This document shows positions 24,026 through 33,245 of a stretch of DNA of 64,000 nt, piece by piece. The notes under the pieces were generated by a model. It was not told the DNA's origin, made no database searches, and was given only the letters and a program-made list of their open reading frames with translations. The DNA is from Alkalicoccobacillus gibsonii (GTDB lineage: Bacteria; Bacillota; Bacilli; Bacillales; Bacillaceae_D). Where the stretch lies: NCBI RefSeq assembly GCF_016798245.1, contig NZ_JAEUZA010000003.1:427194-491193 (forward strand), read 5' to 3'. A program made the translations under genes and the position numbers. Position 1 is the first letter of the stretch. Each line of letters opens with the position of its first letter.

Positions 24026-25480
24026 ATGGGTTTTCGAGATCGGCTTTGGAAGTACCGAGGGCATAGAATCTTACCTCATATGAAAAATGGTGTACGAAAT
24101 GCCATATTAATGGTGTTCATTCCTATTTTCCTTTTAGGCATGTATGTTAATTTTCGTAATACTTTTCCTATCATTGATTGGTTAGAAATTCACCAGTACC
24201 AAGTGTTTACTCAACTAAGTGAATGGAATTGGCTATTGATTGCTAGAGGGACAGGAGTATCAATTTTAATTGGATTAGTAGCTGTGGTCATTGCTTATCT
24301 GCTGTTTCATGAGAAATATAAAAGCATATGGCATAGACAGAAGATTACACGTATGTTCTTTTCTAATCGCTTTGTAGAGGAACAGCGGGTTCAAACAGAA
24401 TCGCAATGGTCAGAGAAGCAGGTGAGTAAAAATAAAATCACTTACTTTCCAAGAGCCTATTATAAGAAAAAGAAAGGTCATATCTATATCAGAATTGCGA
24501 TGGATATGAGCCGATTTCAAGACCGTTATCTAAACCTAGGGAAGGATTTAGAGAGTGGTCTTTTTTGTGATCTCGTAGACCGAGAAGTGGAAGAAAACTT
24601 CGTGGTATTCAAGCTGTTGTATGACGCTAGTAAGAAGCGGATTCCAATACAAGAAGTGATTGTTCAGAACGGGTCTATGAAGTTGATGGATGGCGTTTAT
24701 TGGTCGTTTGATAAACTTCCACACATGCTGATTGCAGGTGGAACAGGTGGAGGGAAGACTTACTTTATCTTAACGATTATACAAGCGGTGCTTAAATCAG
24801 ATGCAGAGATTAAAATACTTGATCCGAAAAATGCTGATTTAGCTGACTTAGAAGCGGTATTGCCAAAAGGTACAGTCTTTTCAAAGTCTACAGGGATTCT
24901 TATGACGCTTAGAAAGTCAGTCGAAGGAATGATGAAACGATCCGAGGACATGAAAAACATGCCTGAGTATCGAACGGGTGAAAACTATGCTTATTTAGGC
25001 TTACCACCTGTATTTATTTTCTTTGATGAATATGTCGCATTCATGGATTTGTTAGAACACACTGAAAGACAACAAGCCATGGGATACATGAAACAACTCG
25101 TCATGCTTGGTCGGCAGATGGGTTATTTTTTAGTGCTTGGAGCGCAACGACCTGATGCTAAGTATCTAGCCGATGGGATACGTGACCAGTTTAATTTCCG
25201 AGTGACGTTAGGCAGAATGTCGGAGACAGGTTACGGGATGATGTTTGGTGATTCGGATAAAACCTTTATTAATAAGAGTGTTAAAGGGCGTGGCTATGCG
25301 GATAGTGGTACATCCACCATTATGGAGTTTTACAGTCCATTTGTACCGAAGGGGTATGATTTCATGAAGGAGATCGAGCAAGCGTCTGTTGGAGAGGTTG
25401 GCGCGTCGGCGGCGGCAGTCGCCAGTGGCAACGTAGCGACAGCCTCGGAAACAAGCGTAGGGAATGAGCGCAGCGAGTGA
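24026..25480 (+). CDS. conQ: FtsK/SpoIIIE-type coupling protein ConQ
   Basis: A 484-aa protein with two N-terminal membrane segments (about 25-45 and 70-92) and an FtsK/SpoIIIE ATPase domain: Walker A GGTGGGKT (near 238) and Walker B PPVFIFFDEY. It links the relaxase-DNA complex to the transfer channel. The C-terminal tail is Ala/Ser-rich and unstructured. GATAGGAGG precedes the start. It ends 12 bp before oriT. Confidence 0.92.
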   Translation: MGFRDRLWKYRGHRILPHMKNGVRNAILMVFIPIFLLGMYVNFRNTFPIIDWLEIHQYQVFTQLSEWNWLLIARGTGVSILIGLVAVVIAYLLFHEKYKSIWHRQKITRMFFSNRFVEEQRVQTESQWSEKQVSKNKITYFPRAYYKKKKGHIYIRIAMDMSRFQDRYLNLGKDLESGLFCDLVDREVEENFVVFKLLYDASKKRIPIQEVIVQNGSMKLMDGVYWSFDKLPHMLIAGGTGGGKTYFILTIIQAVLKSDAEIKILDPKNADLADLEAVLPKGTVFSKSTGILMTLRKSVEGMMKRSEDMKNMPEYRTGENYAYLGLPPVFIFFDEYVAFMDLLEHTERQQAMGYMKQLVMLGRQMGYFLVLGAQRPDAKYLADGIRDQFNFRVTLGRMSETGYGMMFGDSDKTFINKSVKGRGYADSGTSTIMEFYSPFVPKGYDFMKEIEQASVGEVGASAAAVASGNVATASETSVGNERSE

Positions 25481-25492
25481 CCTACTAAACTA

Positions 25493-25516
25493 ACCCCCCC
25501 TAGCTAACAGGGGGGT
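25493..25516 (+). other. oriT: Origin of transfer (oriT) inverted repeat
   Basis: ACCCCCCC and GGGGGGT form a perfect G/C stem separated by TAGCTAACA. As remembered, ICEBs1 oriT is the same 24-bp structure with two different loop-proximal bases. It lies just upstream of the relaxase gene, as in ICEBs1. Confidence 0.9.
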
Positions 25517-25549
25517 AGTAATTAAAAACAAGAAACAGAGGTGAACGGT

Positions 25550-26542
25550 GTGGAACATGAATTAACCGCTATGATGGATTACGTAAGAGTATCTTTCAAA
25601 ACACATAATGTTGATTTGATTCTTGAAAAGGTTGTTCATCTAAAGAAAGCGTATATGCAGGAATTAGAATCAGGCTTTTATGGCTACATTGGGACGTTTC
25701 AACTCGATCAAATTAAAGTCTTCTACTCGAAGCCAGGAGATAGCCGAGGAATATTAGTCGAAATGTCAGGTAAAGGGTGCAGGCAATTTGAAACATTCTT
25801 AAAGGCTCGGAACAAAACATGGTTCGATTTCTTTCAAGACTGCTTGAATTTGAATGGTAAATTCAGTCGAGTTGATATTGCGATCGATGATCGGAAGACT
25901 TATTTCACGGTCCCTCATTTGCTTGAGAAGGTTCAACGTGGCGAAGCCATATCAAGGTTTAGGAAATCAGATTTTAATGGTTCTGTTAGTATAAAGGATG
26001 GTTCAAACGGAGGAACAACTCTATATTTTGGCTCGAAAAAGTCAGAAACGTACCTTTGTTTCTACGAGAAAAACTATGAACAAGCTGAAAAATACGATCT
26101 ACCCATTGAGGATATGGACGACTGGAATCGCTATGAACTACGGATGAAAAACGAACGGGCGCAAAAAGCCATTCTCTCTTTGATGAAAACCAATCAGTTT
26201 TTGGATATCGCAATGCAAGTCGTGAATAACTATATTCGGTTTGCGGATAAGGATGAAGAGAAACCACGTTCCAAATGGGAAACGAGCCAATTTTGGCAAG
26301 ACTTTATTGGTGACTTTGGGCGTTTAAGCTTGTTAATGAGTCCCGAGGAAGAATTTTATGAAAAGACCAAGCGTTGGTTAGGCAATTCATGTGCGCCATC
26401 TATGAAAATGGTACTTGAAGCGGATCAAGTGTTAGGTACAAATCAGCTATCAGATATGGTGACCAATGCCGAAATGACCAAGAAACAAGAAAAAATGCTT
26501 GATGTGTGGTTGGGTGAAGTTAAAGATATGGTACACGCCTAA
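25550..26542 (+). CDS. nicK: Relaxase and rolling-circle initiator NicK (MobT family)
   Basis: A 330-aa protein of the Rep_trans/MobT family (MMDYVRVSFKTH, SRVDIAIDDRKTYF, LRMKNERAQKAI). It nicks oriT and starts both transfer and autonomous replication. GTG 25550 is chosen because CAGAGGTGA lies about eight bases upstream; another in-frame GTG at 25541 abuts that site. Confidence 0.92.
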   Translation: MEHELTAMMDYVRVSFKTHNVDLILEKVVHLKKAYMQELESGFYGYIGTFQLDQIKVFYSKPGDSRGILVEMSGKGCRQFETFLKARNKTWFDFFQDCLNLNGKFSRVDIAIDDRKTYFTVPHLLEKVQRGEAISRFRKSDFNGSVSIKDGSNGGTTLYFGSKKSETYLCFYEKNYEQAEKYDLPIEDMDDWNRYELRMKNERAQKAILSLMKTNQFLDIAMQVVNNYIRFADKDEEKPRSKWETSQFWQDFIGDFGRLSLLMSPEEEFYEKTKRWLGNSCAPSMKMVLEADQVLGTNQLSDMVTNAEMTKKQEKMLDVWLGEVKDMVHA

Positions 26543-26648
26543 GCCAAGGCTCTGTATATCGTATCTGTCAACGGTAAATGTCTGACTGAAACAGAGTGAA
26601 AGGAATTTAAGGAGTTGATAGAGTATCGGAAGTACACCCTCTTGGCCT

Positions 26649-26766
26649 AACAAAAAAACACTTTTTTTTGTTCGCCTACCGGCTAGGGTAGCCCCCAAGA
26701 TTGGGGGATGGGGGATGACTTAACCCTTGGTCAAGCTAAATTAGCTTGCAGGTTTGGACAGCGTCC
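26649..26766 (+). other. Hairpin-rich region, candidate single-strand origin
   Basis: Downstream of nicK several hairpins follow each other: AACAAAAAAA/TTTTTTTTGTT, CTACC/GGGTAG, CCCCCAA-GA-TTGGGGG, AAGCTAA/TTAGCTT and GGAC/GTCC, with no frame. ICEBs1 has a single-strand origin (sso1) at this place, so a lagging-strand origin is the leading idea. Confidence 0.4.
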
Positions 26767-26786
26767 GAGGTCTTAGATTCTTAAAT

Positions 26787-27143
26787 TTAAATTGTCTCAT
26801 AAAAGTCTATGGCATTGTTATCTAAGTCAATCATCGTAAAACTCTTCTCTCCCCAATCTTTATTAGAAAGTTTACCGTTTGGATGGATAACATTATGAAT
26901 TTCTAATTGCTTATAGAGTTTATCGATTCCTTTGACTTCTATACGACAACTATTTGCAATTAACTGTTCAACTCCATCGACAGGTGTCCATCTAAAAAGG
27001 TGAAGCTCAACTTTTCCAGAAGAAACAATCGCATAATCAGTATCAGCGTGTATCAATGTAAAGTTTAAAGTTCTTTTGTAAAAGTCGCAGCTTTGATTAA
27101 TATTACTTACTGGAAGCCTAGGTATTGCGTGAATCATTTTCAT
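26787..27143 (-). CDS. VOC-superfamily (glyoxalase/bleomycin-resistance-like) protein
   Basis: A 118-aa single-unit VOC protein: IPRLPVSNINQSCDFYKRTLNF at the start (quoted in part), VELHLFRW and FTMIDLDNNAIDFYE at the end. Similar proteins bind bleomycin-type drugs or act in glyoxalase reactions; the ligand cannot be read. It is encoded against the direction of the transfer genes and appears to be cargo inserted between nicK and the ydcS-like genes. Confidence 0.8.
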   Translation of the reverse strand: MKMIHAIPRLPVSNINQSCDFYKRTLNFTLIHADTDYAIVSSGKVELHLFRWTPVDGVEQLIANSCRIEVKGIDKLYKQLEIHNVIHPNGKLSNKDWGEKSFTMIDLDNNAIDFYETI

Positions 27144-27232
27144 GGTTTACACCTCTTTTAATTGATCATTGTCTTAGAATTTTATTACGATTTTTTCTAG
27201 GATAAAATATCTAAATGAAAAGAAAGAAAAAT

Positions 27233-27256
27233 AAAAAAAACAGGCGGTCACCTGTT
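27233..27256 (-). terminator. Terminator of the 59-aa minus-strand gene
   Basis: Read on the minus strand, AACAGG-TGACCG-CCTGTT is followed by an eight-base T-run, immediately after the stop codon. Confidence 0.8.
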
Positions 27257-27436
27257 TTAAACTGTAGGTTCAATAATTTCATGAACCGTCCACTGTAAGT
27301 CTTCTACGGTGTTTCTGTTTAGCTTTTTAGCTAAATTTGTAGCGTCAGAGATATGGATGAAGTTTTTATCCAATTGACTGCTTGAGTCCTTTAACGTCTC
27401 TGTTAAACCGTGGATATTTCTTATCAAAGTGAACAT
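27257..27436 (-). CDS. Unknown 59-aa protein
   Basis: A 59-codon frame with a good ribosome site (GAGGAGT) and its own terminator directly after the stop. The product is soluble and amphipathic (LIRNIHGLTETLKDSSSQ; ending VHEIIEPTV). It is transcribed opposite to the conjugation operon. Function unknown. Confidence 0.65.
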   Translation of the reverse strand: MFTLIRNIHGLTETLKDSSSQLDKNFIHISDATNLAKKLNRNTVEDLQWTVHEIIEPTV

Positions 27437-27541
27437 ACAGTCAACTCCTCTTCTAACTCTGAATTAGCTTTTCTTTGATTGTCTCATGTAAATGAGCAAA
27501 TAGATACTCACTTAGAAAAATAAATTTGGGAGGTTGAAAGC

Positions 27542-27736
27542 ATGTTAAGGACTTTAATAACGAGTATTTTATTGGTTAGTTTCCTCATTGGCACTTCGTT
27601 TATTGCTTTTACAGTCATGATGATTTCGATTGAACAACAAGTTCTTATCGGCGGGATTATCAGTCTAATTATGATCTTTATTGTGTCCAGTATTTGTACC
27701 TCAAGTATTGTACGGATTAAAAGGAGTGTGATATGA
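27542..27736 (+). CDS. Small membrane protein, 64 aa
   Basis: Two long hydrophobic segments (about 5-30 and 35-58). TTGGGAGG precedes the ATG and the gene overlaps the next by four bases, so they are translationally coupled. No family recognised. Confidence 0.65.
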   Translation: MLRTLITSILLVSFLIGTSFIAFTVMMISIEQQVLIGGIISLIMIFIVSSICTSSIVRIKRSVI

Positions 27737-28005
27737 GTTTTATAGACGTTGTAAATGAATCCGTATTGAACGAATTGCTAATCAGGAAAAACATTCAACG
27801 TCAATGGGAACCGATCTTTGATCAGTTGGCTGAATTTACACGCCACACTGAAATAGGAGAATTAGTACACGTACATTTGAGTGAATTCAGTCGAGAGACA
27901 GAAGGGAGTTATGATTTCTACTTCATTGTACTGGAATTGAAAGAGGGTGGCGTGATTGAATTGTACTTTCAGAACTATTTAGTCGAGCATTTTCCAAGAA
28001 ACTAA
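27733..28005 (+). CDS. ICE conserved protein, 90 aa (YdcS position)
   Basis: A small soluble protein (VNESVLNELLIRKNIQRQWE) with an acidic beta-rich C-terminal half (FYFIVLELKEGG). AAGGAGTG precedes it. It occupies the place of ICEBs1 ydcS; homology is inferred from position and length only. Confidence 0.6.
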   Translation: MSFIDVVNESVLNELLIRKNIQRQWEPIFDQLAEFTRHTEIGELVHVHLSEFSRETEGSYDFYFIVLELKEGGVIELYFQNYLVEHFPRN

Positions 28006-28027
28006 ATCGTAAAGGGATGATTACTGT

Positions 28028-28321
28028 ATGAATAATGTTATTTTATTAAACCGTTCAAATTTAGAGGATCAATTGGACAATCAAGGAATGTTAGAAGTGG
28101 CAGAACAGTTGATTGAGCGAATGAAAGAACACGTTCAATATATCGCTAAAGGTGTCTATGAACAATTTGTGGTTGATGTGAAGATGGTTGTGGATAACGT
28201 GGTGAAAAACATTACTGCACACTTTATCGTTCATGAAGATGAAGACGCTCAATATCAGGAAGAATCTGACGGACTAAAATATATACTGTTCCAAGACGTA
28301 ACCACTACTGATAAAGGATAG
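28028..28321 (+). CDS. ICE conserved protein, 97 aa (YdcT position)
   Basis: A helical protein (VAEQLIERMKEHVQYIAKGVYEQF in outline) with an acidic C-terminus. AAAGGG lies upstream. Position corresponds to ICEBs1 ydcT. Function unknown. Confidence 0.6.
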   Translation: MNNVILLNRSNLEDQLDNQGMLEVAEQLIERMKEHVQYIAKGVYEQFVVDVKMVVDNVVKNITAHFIVHEDEDAQYQEESDGLKYILFQDVTTTDKG

Positions 28322-28331
28322 TGGTATTTTT

Positions 28332-28634
28332 ATGCTCACAAAATACAAAACCATGGATGAACACTTTTTAGCATTGGGTTTCACAGTCGGTAAAGGATCA
28401 GTGGTCTATGTGAAGGAGTTAAGCCATTTGACGATGTTAGTCGTTGAGGGAGAACGAAAAAGAGGGTATGCCACGTATCGGTATACCTTCTATAAAATGT
28501 CGTATTTACCGAATGGTGACCGTAAACATGAAAAGGTCTATCTTAAAGATGCTTCTCCTAAGAAGGTGTTACAAAAGGTAACATCTTTTTTGATGTACAT
28601 TAACAAAATACCTGATGAAACAGAAAGTAGGTGA
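28332..28634 (+). CDS. ICE conserved protein, 100 aa (YddA position)
   Basis: A basic soluble protein with several Tyr-rich strands (YATYRYTFYKMSYLPNGDRK). It ends four bases before conB. The place corresponds to ICEBs1 yddA. Function unknown. Confidence 0.6.
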   Translation: MLTKYKTMDEHFLALGFTVGKGSVVYVKELSHLTMLVVEGERKRGYATYRYTFYKMSYLPNGDRKHEKVYLKDASPKKVLQKVTSFLMYINKIPDETESR

Positions 28635-28638
28635 CTGT

Positions 28639-29682
28639 ATGAAACTCTTTAATCGATTTAAGAATCGAACGAAACAAATTAAAGTACCTAAAAAGCGAAA
28701 AAGTCCTATGAAAAAAGACCATTCAAAACGAACAGCATTAGCTGTATGGTCAATGCTTTCGACGATTGTCATCTTTTCAATTCTCACCGTCATGTTATCT
28801 GTGAATACTCGGTCAGGACTGAATACAACGAATGCGATGTTAAATCAAGAGAATGTAGAAGTAGAGGAAATCATGTCGCAGCCGTTAGCCGAACAATTTC
28901 TATCAGGGTTCGTTCCAACCTATATTAACGTGACGAATACGAATGAAGCGATCGAGGAACGCAAACAGAACTTAAGAGAATACATGGTTCAGTCTGAATC
29001 CTTCCAGAATGAACGAAATGAATTTTATCAATTGTCGGGTATTCAAGGAGATCGAGTGTTAAAAAGTTATTCTCTTTTTGATGTACAAGATGAACAAGAA
29101 AATGAAGCCTTGTTTCAATACAAGGTGACGTTCACAAATCGCATTCACCATGAAAAAGAAGTGGAAATTGAACAAGAGGAAAAGGACGATGAAGACGAGG
29201 AAGATAGAGAACCTGAAACCGAAATAGTGACAGAAACAGAGGAAACGGATCAAACCTTACTATTAAGCATTCCTGTTCAATCGCAAGAAAATCAGTTTGC
29301 CGTATCAGGTGTGCCGTACTTCTCCGAAGTACCAACCGTGAAAGGAGTGATTGAACAGGAAGAAGTAGAAAGAGCCGAAGCCTATACAGGGGAAGACACT
29401 GAACCAATTCATACGTTTTTAAACACCTTCTTTACTCGGTATGCGTCCGAGCCGAAAGAGGAATTAGCGTACATGATGAAAGAGCCGATGAGTTTGAATG
29501 GAGCGTTTGAATTAGATGAACTAACAGATACCCATATCGTTGAACAAGAAGAAGGTTATCAGGTATTCGTGACAGTCTTGTTTAGAGGTGTAGAAACGAA
29601 CATTCCACACGTGGTGAATATGGAATTAGACCTCCAACGTCATGAAGGCAATTTCTTTATTGAAACCTTGCAATACCAATAA
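28639..29682 (+). CDS. conB: VirB8-like conjugation protein ConB (TcpC family)
   Basis: A 347-aa bitopic membrane protein: basic N-terminus, one membrane segment (about 35-60) and an extracytoplasmic region with two NTF2-like domains split by a very acidic linker (EEKDDEDEEDRE, about 175-200). This is the TcpC/ConB architecture, an essential channel part. ATG 28639 follows TAGGTG and is preferred to an earlier in-frame ATG at 28615 that lies inside the previous gene. Confidence 0.88.
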   Translation: MKLFNRFKNRTKQIKVPKKRKSPMKKDHSKRTALAVWSMLSTIVIFSILTVMLSVNTRSGLNTTNAMLNQENVEVEEIMSQPLAEQFLSGFVPTYINVTNTNEAIEERKQNLREYMVQSESFQNERNEFYQLSGIQGDRVLKSYSLFDVQDEQENEALFQYKVTFTNRIHHEKEVEIEQEEKDDEDEEDREPETEIVTETEETDQTLLLSIPVQSQENQFAVSGVPYFSEVPTVKGVIEQEEVERAEAYTGEDTEPIHTFLNTFFTRYASEPKEELAYMMKEPMSLNGAFELDELTDTHIVEQEEGYQVFVTVLFRGVETNIPHVVNMELDLQRHEGNFFIETLQYQ

Positions 29683-29701
29683 AAAAACAGGAGTGATTGA
29701 A

Positions 29702-29965
29702 ATGAAATTAACGGAACTAGTTGTATTAGCGAACTCAAATGTACCAGACGAATTACCAACATTAAACGTAGTTGAGAATTGGGGATTGACGGTTATTCTT
29801 CAACTGATTAGTTTACTCGTCTTCTTCATGGTGGCGAAACACTTTGCCCGCTTTAAATTTGGTGGAATTGTCATGACCATGATTCTTGGTGGGGTTGTTA
29901 CTTTTGTGGTTCAAAACTGGTCAAGAGTGAGTGCATGGGTGCAAGCCTTTATTGATACATTCTAA
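29702..29965 (+). CDS. conC: Conjugation membrane protein ConC
   Basis: An 87-aa protein with two membrane segments (LTVILQLISLLVFFMVA and GGIVMTMILGGVVTFVV), the size and place of ICEBs1 ConC. GGAGTG precedes ATG 29702; an earlier in-frame start lies inside conB. Confidence 0.8.
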   Translation: MKLTELVVLANSNVPDELPTLNVVENWGLTVILQLISLLVFFMVAKHFARFKFGGIVMTMILGGVVTFVVQNWSRVSAWVQAFIDTF

Positions 29966-29979
29966 GGAGTGTGAACGAC

Positions 29980-30501
29980 ATGAGATACGTATTTAATTAC
30001 CGAAAAGCCATGAGAGAACCGAAACAGGTTCAACAGCTAACAAAAGAATATAGCTTACCTGTTGCCTTTCAGTTGATTCATGTAATCAACTTTTTTTTAT
30101 TCTTCTTTATCGTCCTAGGATTAGGCTTACTCATTCGCATGGGATTCCCCCATGCGTTTGGGAAAAGCTTTCTCGTTTTCTTAATTGGTATCCCTATCGG
30201 GTTAACCGTTTTAGTGACCAAAATTAAACCCGAAGGGAAAAACCTTTATCTCTACTTTTTAGATGTTGCACGATACTATCTGCAAATTAAGTTACCAAAG
30301 AAGCGGTTCTGTCAAGATCATGAAGTGCAATGGATGGACGAACCGCAAACATTTAAACCCTGTGTAAAGGTGGTGCAATCACATTATGAGTATGTTAAAA
30401 ACACCGATGAAGACGCTACGGAAGAACTTACTGTTGACGAAAACGGGCGACGTGTGGGGGTATTATCGAGTCAAGAGTCAATCCATTCCCATGCAAAATA
30501 A
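29980..30501 (+). CDS. conD: Conjugation membrane protein ConD (TcpE family)
   Basis: A 173-aa protein with a basic N-terminus (YVFNYRKAMREPKQ), two closely spaced membrane segments (about 30-75) and a cytoplasmic tail, as in TcpE/ConD (VirB3-like). Its last 116 bases overlap the start of conE. Confidence 0.82.
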   Translation: MRYVFNYRKAMREPKQVQQLTKEYSLPVAFQLIHVINFFLFFFIVLGLGLLIRMGFPHAFGKSFLVFLIGIPIGLTVLVTKIKPEGKNLYLYFLDVARYYLQIKLPKKRFCQDHEVQWMDEPQTFKPCVKVVQSHYEYVKNTDEDATEELTVDENGRRVGVLSSQESIHSHAK

Positions 30502-32884
30502 GAAAGTCGTCAATCGCTATAAGAAGAACTGGAAAGCCTACTTTGAAGAAGTAACAGAGTATAAAGATGTTCACTTGATGATGTATCCACAAGATTATCA
30601 ATTAGAAGAAAAATTTGATGATCTGAATGATGATCTAGCAGACGATTCCAAAGAAATGGCAATGTACTACACCGAAGAAACCCAGCGCATGTTGAATCAG
30701 CGATTAGGCAATGTTACGAAAAATGATTTTATTATAGGCGTGCGCTTACGGTCTGATTTGGTGAATGTGGACGCTGATTTAAAAGAGAATATGATGTCCA
30801 TGTTTTCAACGGCGACAGACACGATTATCAATTTATTAGGGTGGGAACAGGACGTATCCGAATCCTTTTTTAATCAATTTAAAGAAGCCGAAGAAGCGAT
30901 GGCAAACGTAATGATGATAGTAGGGGGCGTGAGACTGTCCGAAGAAGAATTGATCTATGTGAATCGATATAATTTTATCCGAGGAATCGACCATCAGGTC
31001 GATGAAGAAATGGACAAAACAAGTGTGAATGCCATTACGGATGCATTGATTGATCCAACCTCTACGGGTGTTTTAAAACTGAATGGTGAATTTGATGAAG
31101 CCTATGCGTCCTTTGTAGTTGTCGACGAATTTCGACATAACATGGCAGAGAGTGAATTGTTTTATGAAGCACAAACGCTTCCCTTTCCAGTAGAAGTGCA
31201 AATGAAAATTCAAGCCGAAGGTAAATCAAAAACGAAGATGGATTTAAACATGAAGAATCAACAACTAAAAGAAACGAGTAATGAACAGAATCAGGTGGGA
31301 GAAGAAACCGATTCATCCGTTAGTACCAGTGCATATCTAGTCAAGCATTTAAGGGATGAAATTAAGAATGATGATGTGAACATGATGAACTGGTTATCTG
31401 TGATTGTCGTTACAGGGGAGAGTAAAAAAGAATGTAAGAACCGAGCAAAATTAGTGATCCGTCACATGAAGTCAGCAGGAATTACGTGCCGATTACCTGT
31501 AGCCGATCAACTCCCCTTATTCTATAAATTTCTACCAGGGGAGCGACTGGACGCAACGAGCCGAAATTGGATACAGAAGACGACACAAGATGGATTAGCC
31601 GAAGGGTTATTCGGGGTCACAGCAGACATCGGTTCAAAAGTTGGCTTCTTCATCGGATGGATCGATCCATTCGCCAAACATACGGATTTATCGAGTGCCA
31701 TTCATTCAAGCCGTTTTCCTGTCCTCTACCACATGTTTCTAGCGAATCAACAATTAAGAGGATCAAAAACACGGTCGCCACATGTACTCATTACTGGTGA
31801 TACAGGAACAGGGAAGTCGTTTCTTGCGAAACTACTATTCTTATATGTGAGTATGCTAAATGTGCGCTCACTTTACATTGATCCAAAGAAGGAGTTAAGA
31901 AAGTGGATTAATAAGGTGATGAAAAATCGGCAAGTACAAAAAGACTATCCTTTATTTGCGGAACATCTTGAAAGGTTTCACTTCACGACGTTGGATTCAG
32001 AGAATGAAGAGAATTGGGGATCGCTTGATCCGATTGTCTTCCTTCCACCTATGCAAGCCAAAGAAATGGTACAGGTCATCTTCTCCCAAGTCTATGATTT
32101 TAAAGGGAAAGACGATATTCATACAGCGTTTCTACAAGCGATAGCCAAAGTAATAGAACGAAGACAACAAGAAGAACAGGTTGGATCAATGCAGATCATC
32201 GAACTCATGAGAGAGCATGAAGAACCGATTGTTCAGAAAGCAGGTGACTTTCTTCATGAGGTCGTGGCTGATAGTATTCTAAAATTATGTGTTCATGATG
32301 GATCGAATGAAGCGTTGTCGCTGACAGATCGCATTAATATCATCGAGGTTGAACACTTGGATTTACCTGACGCAACCGATCCGATAGAAAGCTATACCAA
32401 CTCACAATTAAAATCGAGTGCGGTCATGTTTGCGCTTGGTAAGTTTTGTGAGTTATTCGGTATGGATAAAAGTGAACGAACGATTGAATTTATTGATGAA
32501 GCATGGGTCTTTACATCAAGTAAGCAAGGGAAGAAAGTCGAGAAACAAATGAGACGAGTAGGAAGAAGTTATGAAAATGCGCTTGTATTGATTACTCAAA
32601 CAACAAAGGACGCATTGAGTGAAGAAGAATCAGGGAACTTCGGTGTAGCGTTCGCTTTTGATGAACCAAATGAGCGAGAAGACGTATTGAAATGGATGAA
32701 CATGGAGCCGAGTGAGGAAAACGTGGAAATGATGGATAACATGTTTCAAGGACAATGCCTATTTAAAGATTACTACGGACGCACAGCGAAAATCAGCATT
32801 GAATGTTTGTTTGAAGAATGGCAGGGCGCATTAGAGACGGTCGAAGAATCGAAAGTAGCCGTGGCCGAGGAAAAATATCTATAG
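30386..32884 (+). CDS. conE: VirB4-like transfer ATPase ConE
   Basis: An 832-aa ATPase with Walker A ITGDTGTGKSF (near 470), Walker B TIEFIDEAWVF (near 700) and the VirB4 motif VLITQTTKDAL. It powers the conjugation channel. The start overlaps conD by 116 bp, and a second possible ATG follows six bases later. Confidence 0.92.
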   Translation: MSMLKTPMKTLRKNLLLTKTGDVWGYYRVKSQSIPMQNKKVVNRYKKNWKAYFEEVTEYKDVHLMMYPQDYQLEEKFDDLNDDLADDSKEMAMYYTEETQRMLNQRLGNVTKNDFIIGVRLRSDLVNVDADLKENMMSMFSTATDTIINLLGWEQDVSESFFNQFKEAEEAMANVMMIVGGVRLSEEELIYVNRYNFIRGIDHQVDEEMDKTSVNAITDALIDPTSTGVLKLNGEFDEAYASFVVVDEFRHNMAESELFYEAQTLPFPVEVQMKIQAEGKSKTKMDLNMKNQQLKETSNEQNQVGEETDSSVSTSAYLVKHLRDEIKNDDVNMMNWLSVIVVTGESKKECKNRAKLVIRHMKSAGITCRLPVADQLPLFYKFLPGERLDATSRNWIQKTTQDGLAEGLFGVTADIGSKVGFFIGWIDPFAKHTDLSSAIHSSRFPVLYHMFLANQQLRGSKTRSPHVLITGDTGTGKSFLAKLLFLYVSMLNVRSLYIDPKKELRKWINKVMKNRQVQKDYPLFAEHLERFHFTTLDSENEENWGSLDPIVFLPPMQAKEMVQVIFSQVYDFKGKDDIHTAFLQAIAKVIERRQQEEQVGSMQIIELMREHEEPIVQKAGDFLHEVVADSILKLCVHDGSNEALSLTDRINIIEVEHLDLPDATDPIESYTNSQLKSSAVMFALGKFCELFGMDKSERTIEFIDEAWVFTSSKQGKKVEKQMRRVGRSYENALVLITQTTKDALSEEESGNFGVAFAFDEPNEREDVLKWMNMEPSEENVEMMDNMFQGQCLFKDYYGRTAKISIECLFEEWQGALETVEESKVAVAEEKYL

Positions 32885-32904
32885 AAATGAGGTGGATCAA
32901 GCAG

Positions 32905-33231
32905 ATGAAGTTGGCAATTTTAAATTCAATGGTTGTGACCAATCAAGGATACTATAAAGCGGAAAAGATCACGCTGCTTGAAGCGAGGAAAATCATGTTT
33001 GAACATGAAACGGATTATGAGAGTTATGTAGGGCATGAAGCATCTTCGCGAGTGTTAGAGGAATTACTCGGCTTCCCTGTACCTGTGAATCGGATTCGAT
33101 TCAAGCAAAATCGGTTTCAACGTGCCATTTGTTTTAAGCTATATGACCGTTATCAAGAATATCAGAGATTGAGTAAAGAGGAATTACACCATGTGAAATA
33201 TGACTTTTATCTCCTGACACGGATCGATTAG
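32905..33231 (+). CDS. yddF: YddF, DUF1874 family (AcrIII-1/ring-nuclease-like)
   Basis: A 108-aa protein from ATG 32905 (GAGGTGG upstream), the same length as ICEBs1 YddF. It begins LAILNSMVV and carries the family core YVGHEASSRVLEELLGFPVP (in part) with histidine H44. DUF1874 includes the viral protein AcrIII-1 (STIV B116 type), which destroys cyclic tetra-adenylate and blocks type III CRISPR immunity; the His in the GHxS segment is the catalytic residue in those proteins. Whether YddF has this activity is not shown here. Confidence 0.85.
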   Translation: MKLAILNSMVVTNQGYYKAEKITLLEARKIMFEHETDYESYVGHEASSRVLEELLGFPVPVNRIRFKQNRFQRAICFKLYDRYQEYQRLSKEELHHVKYDFYLLTRID

Positions 33232-33245
33232 AAAGGAGGGGTAAT

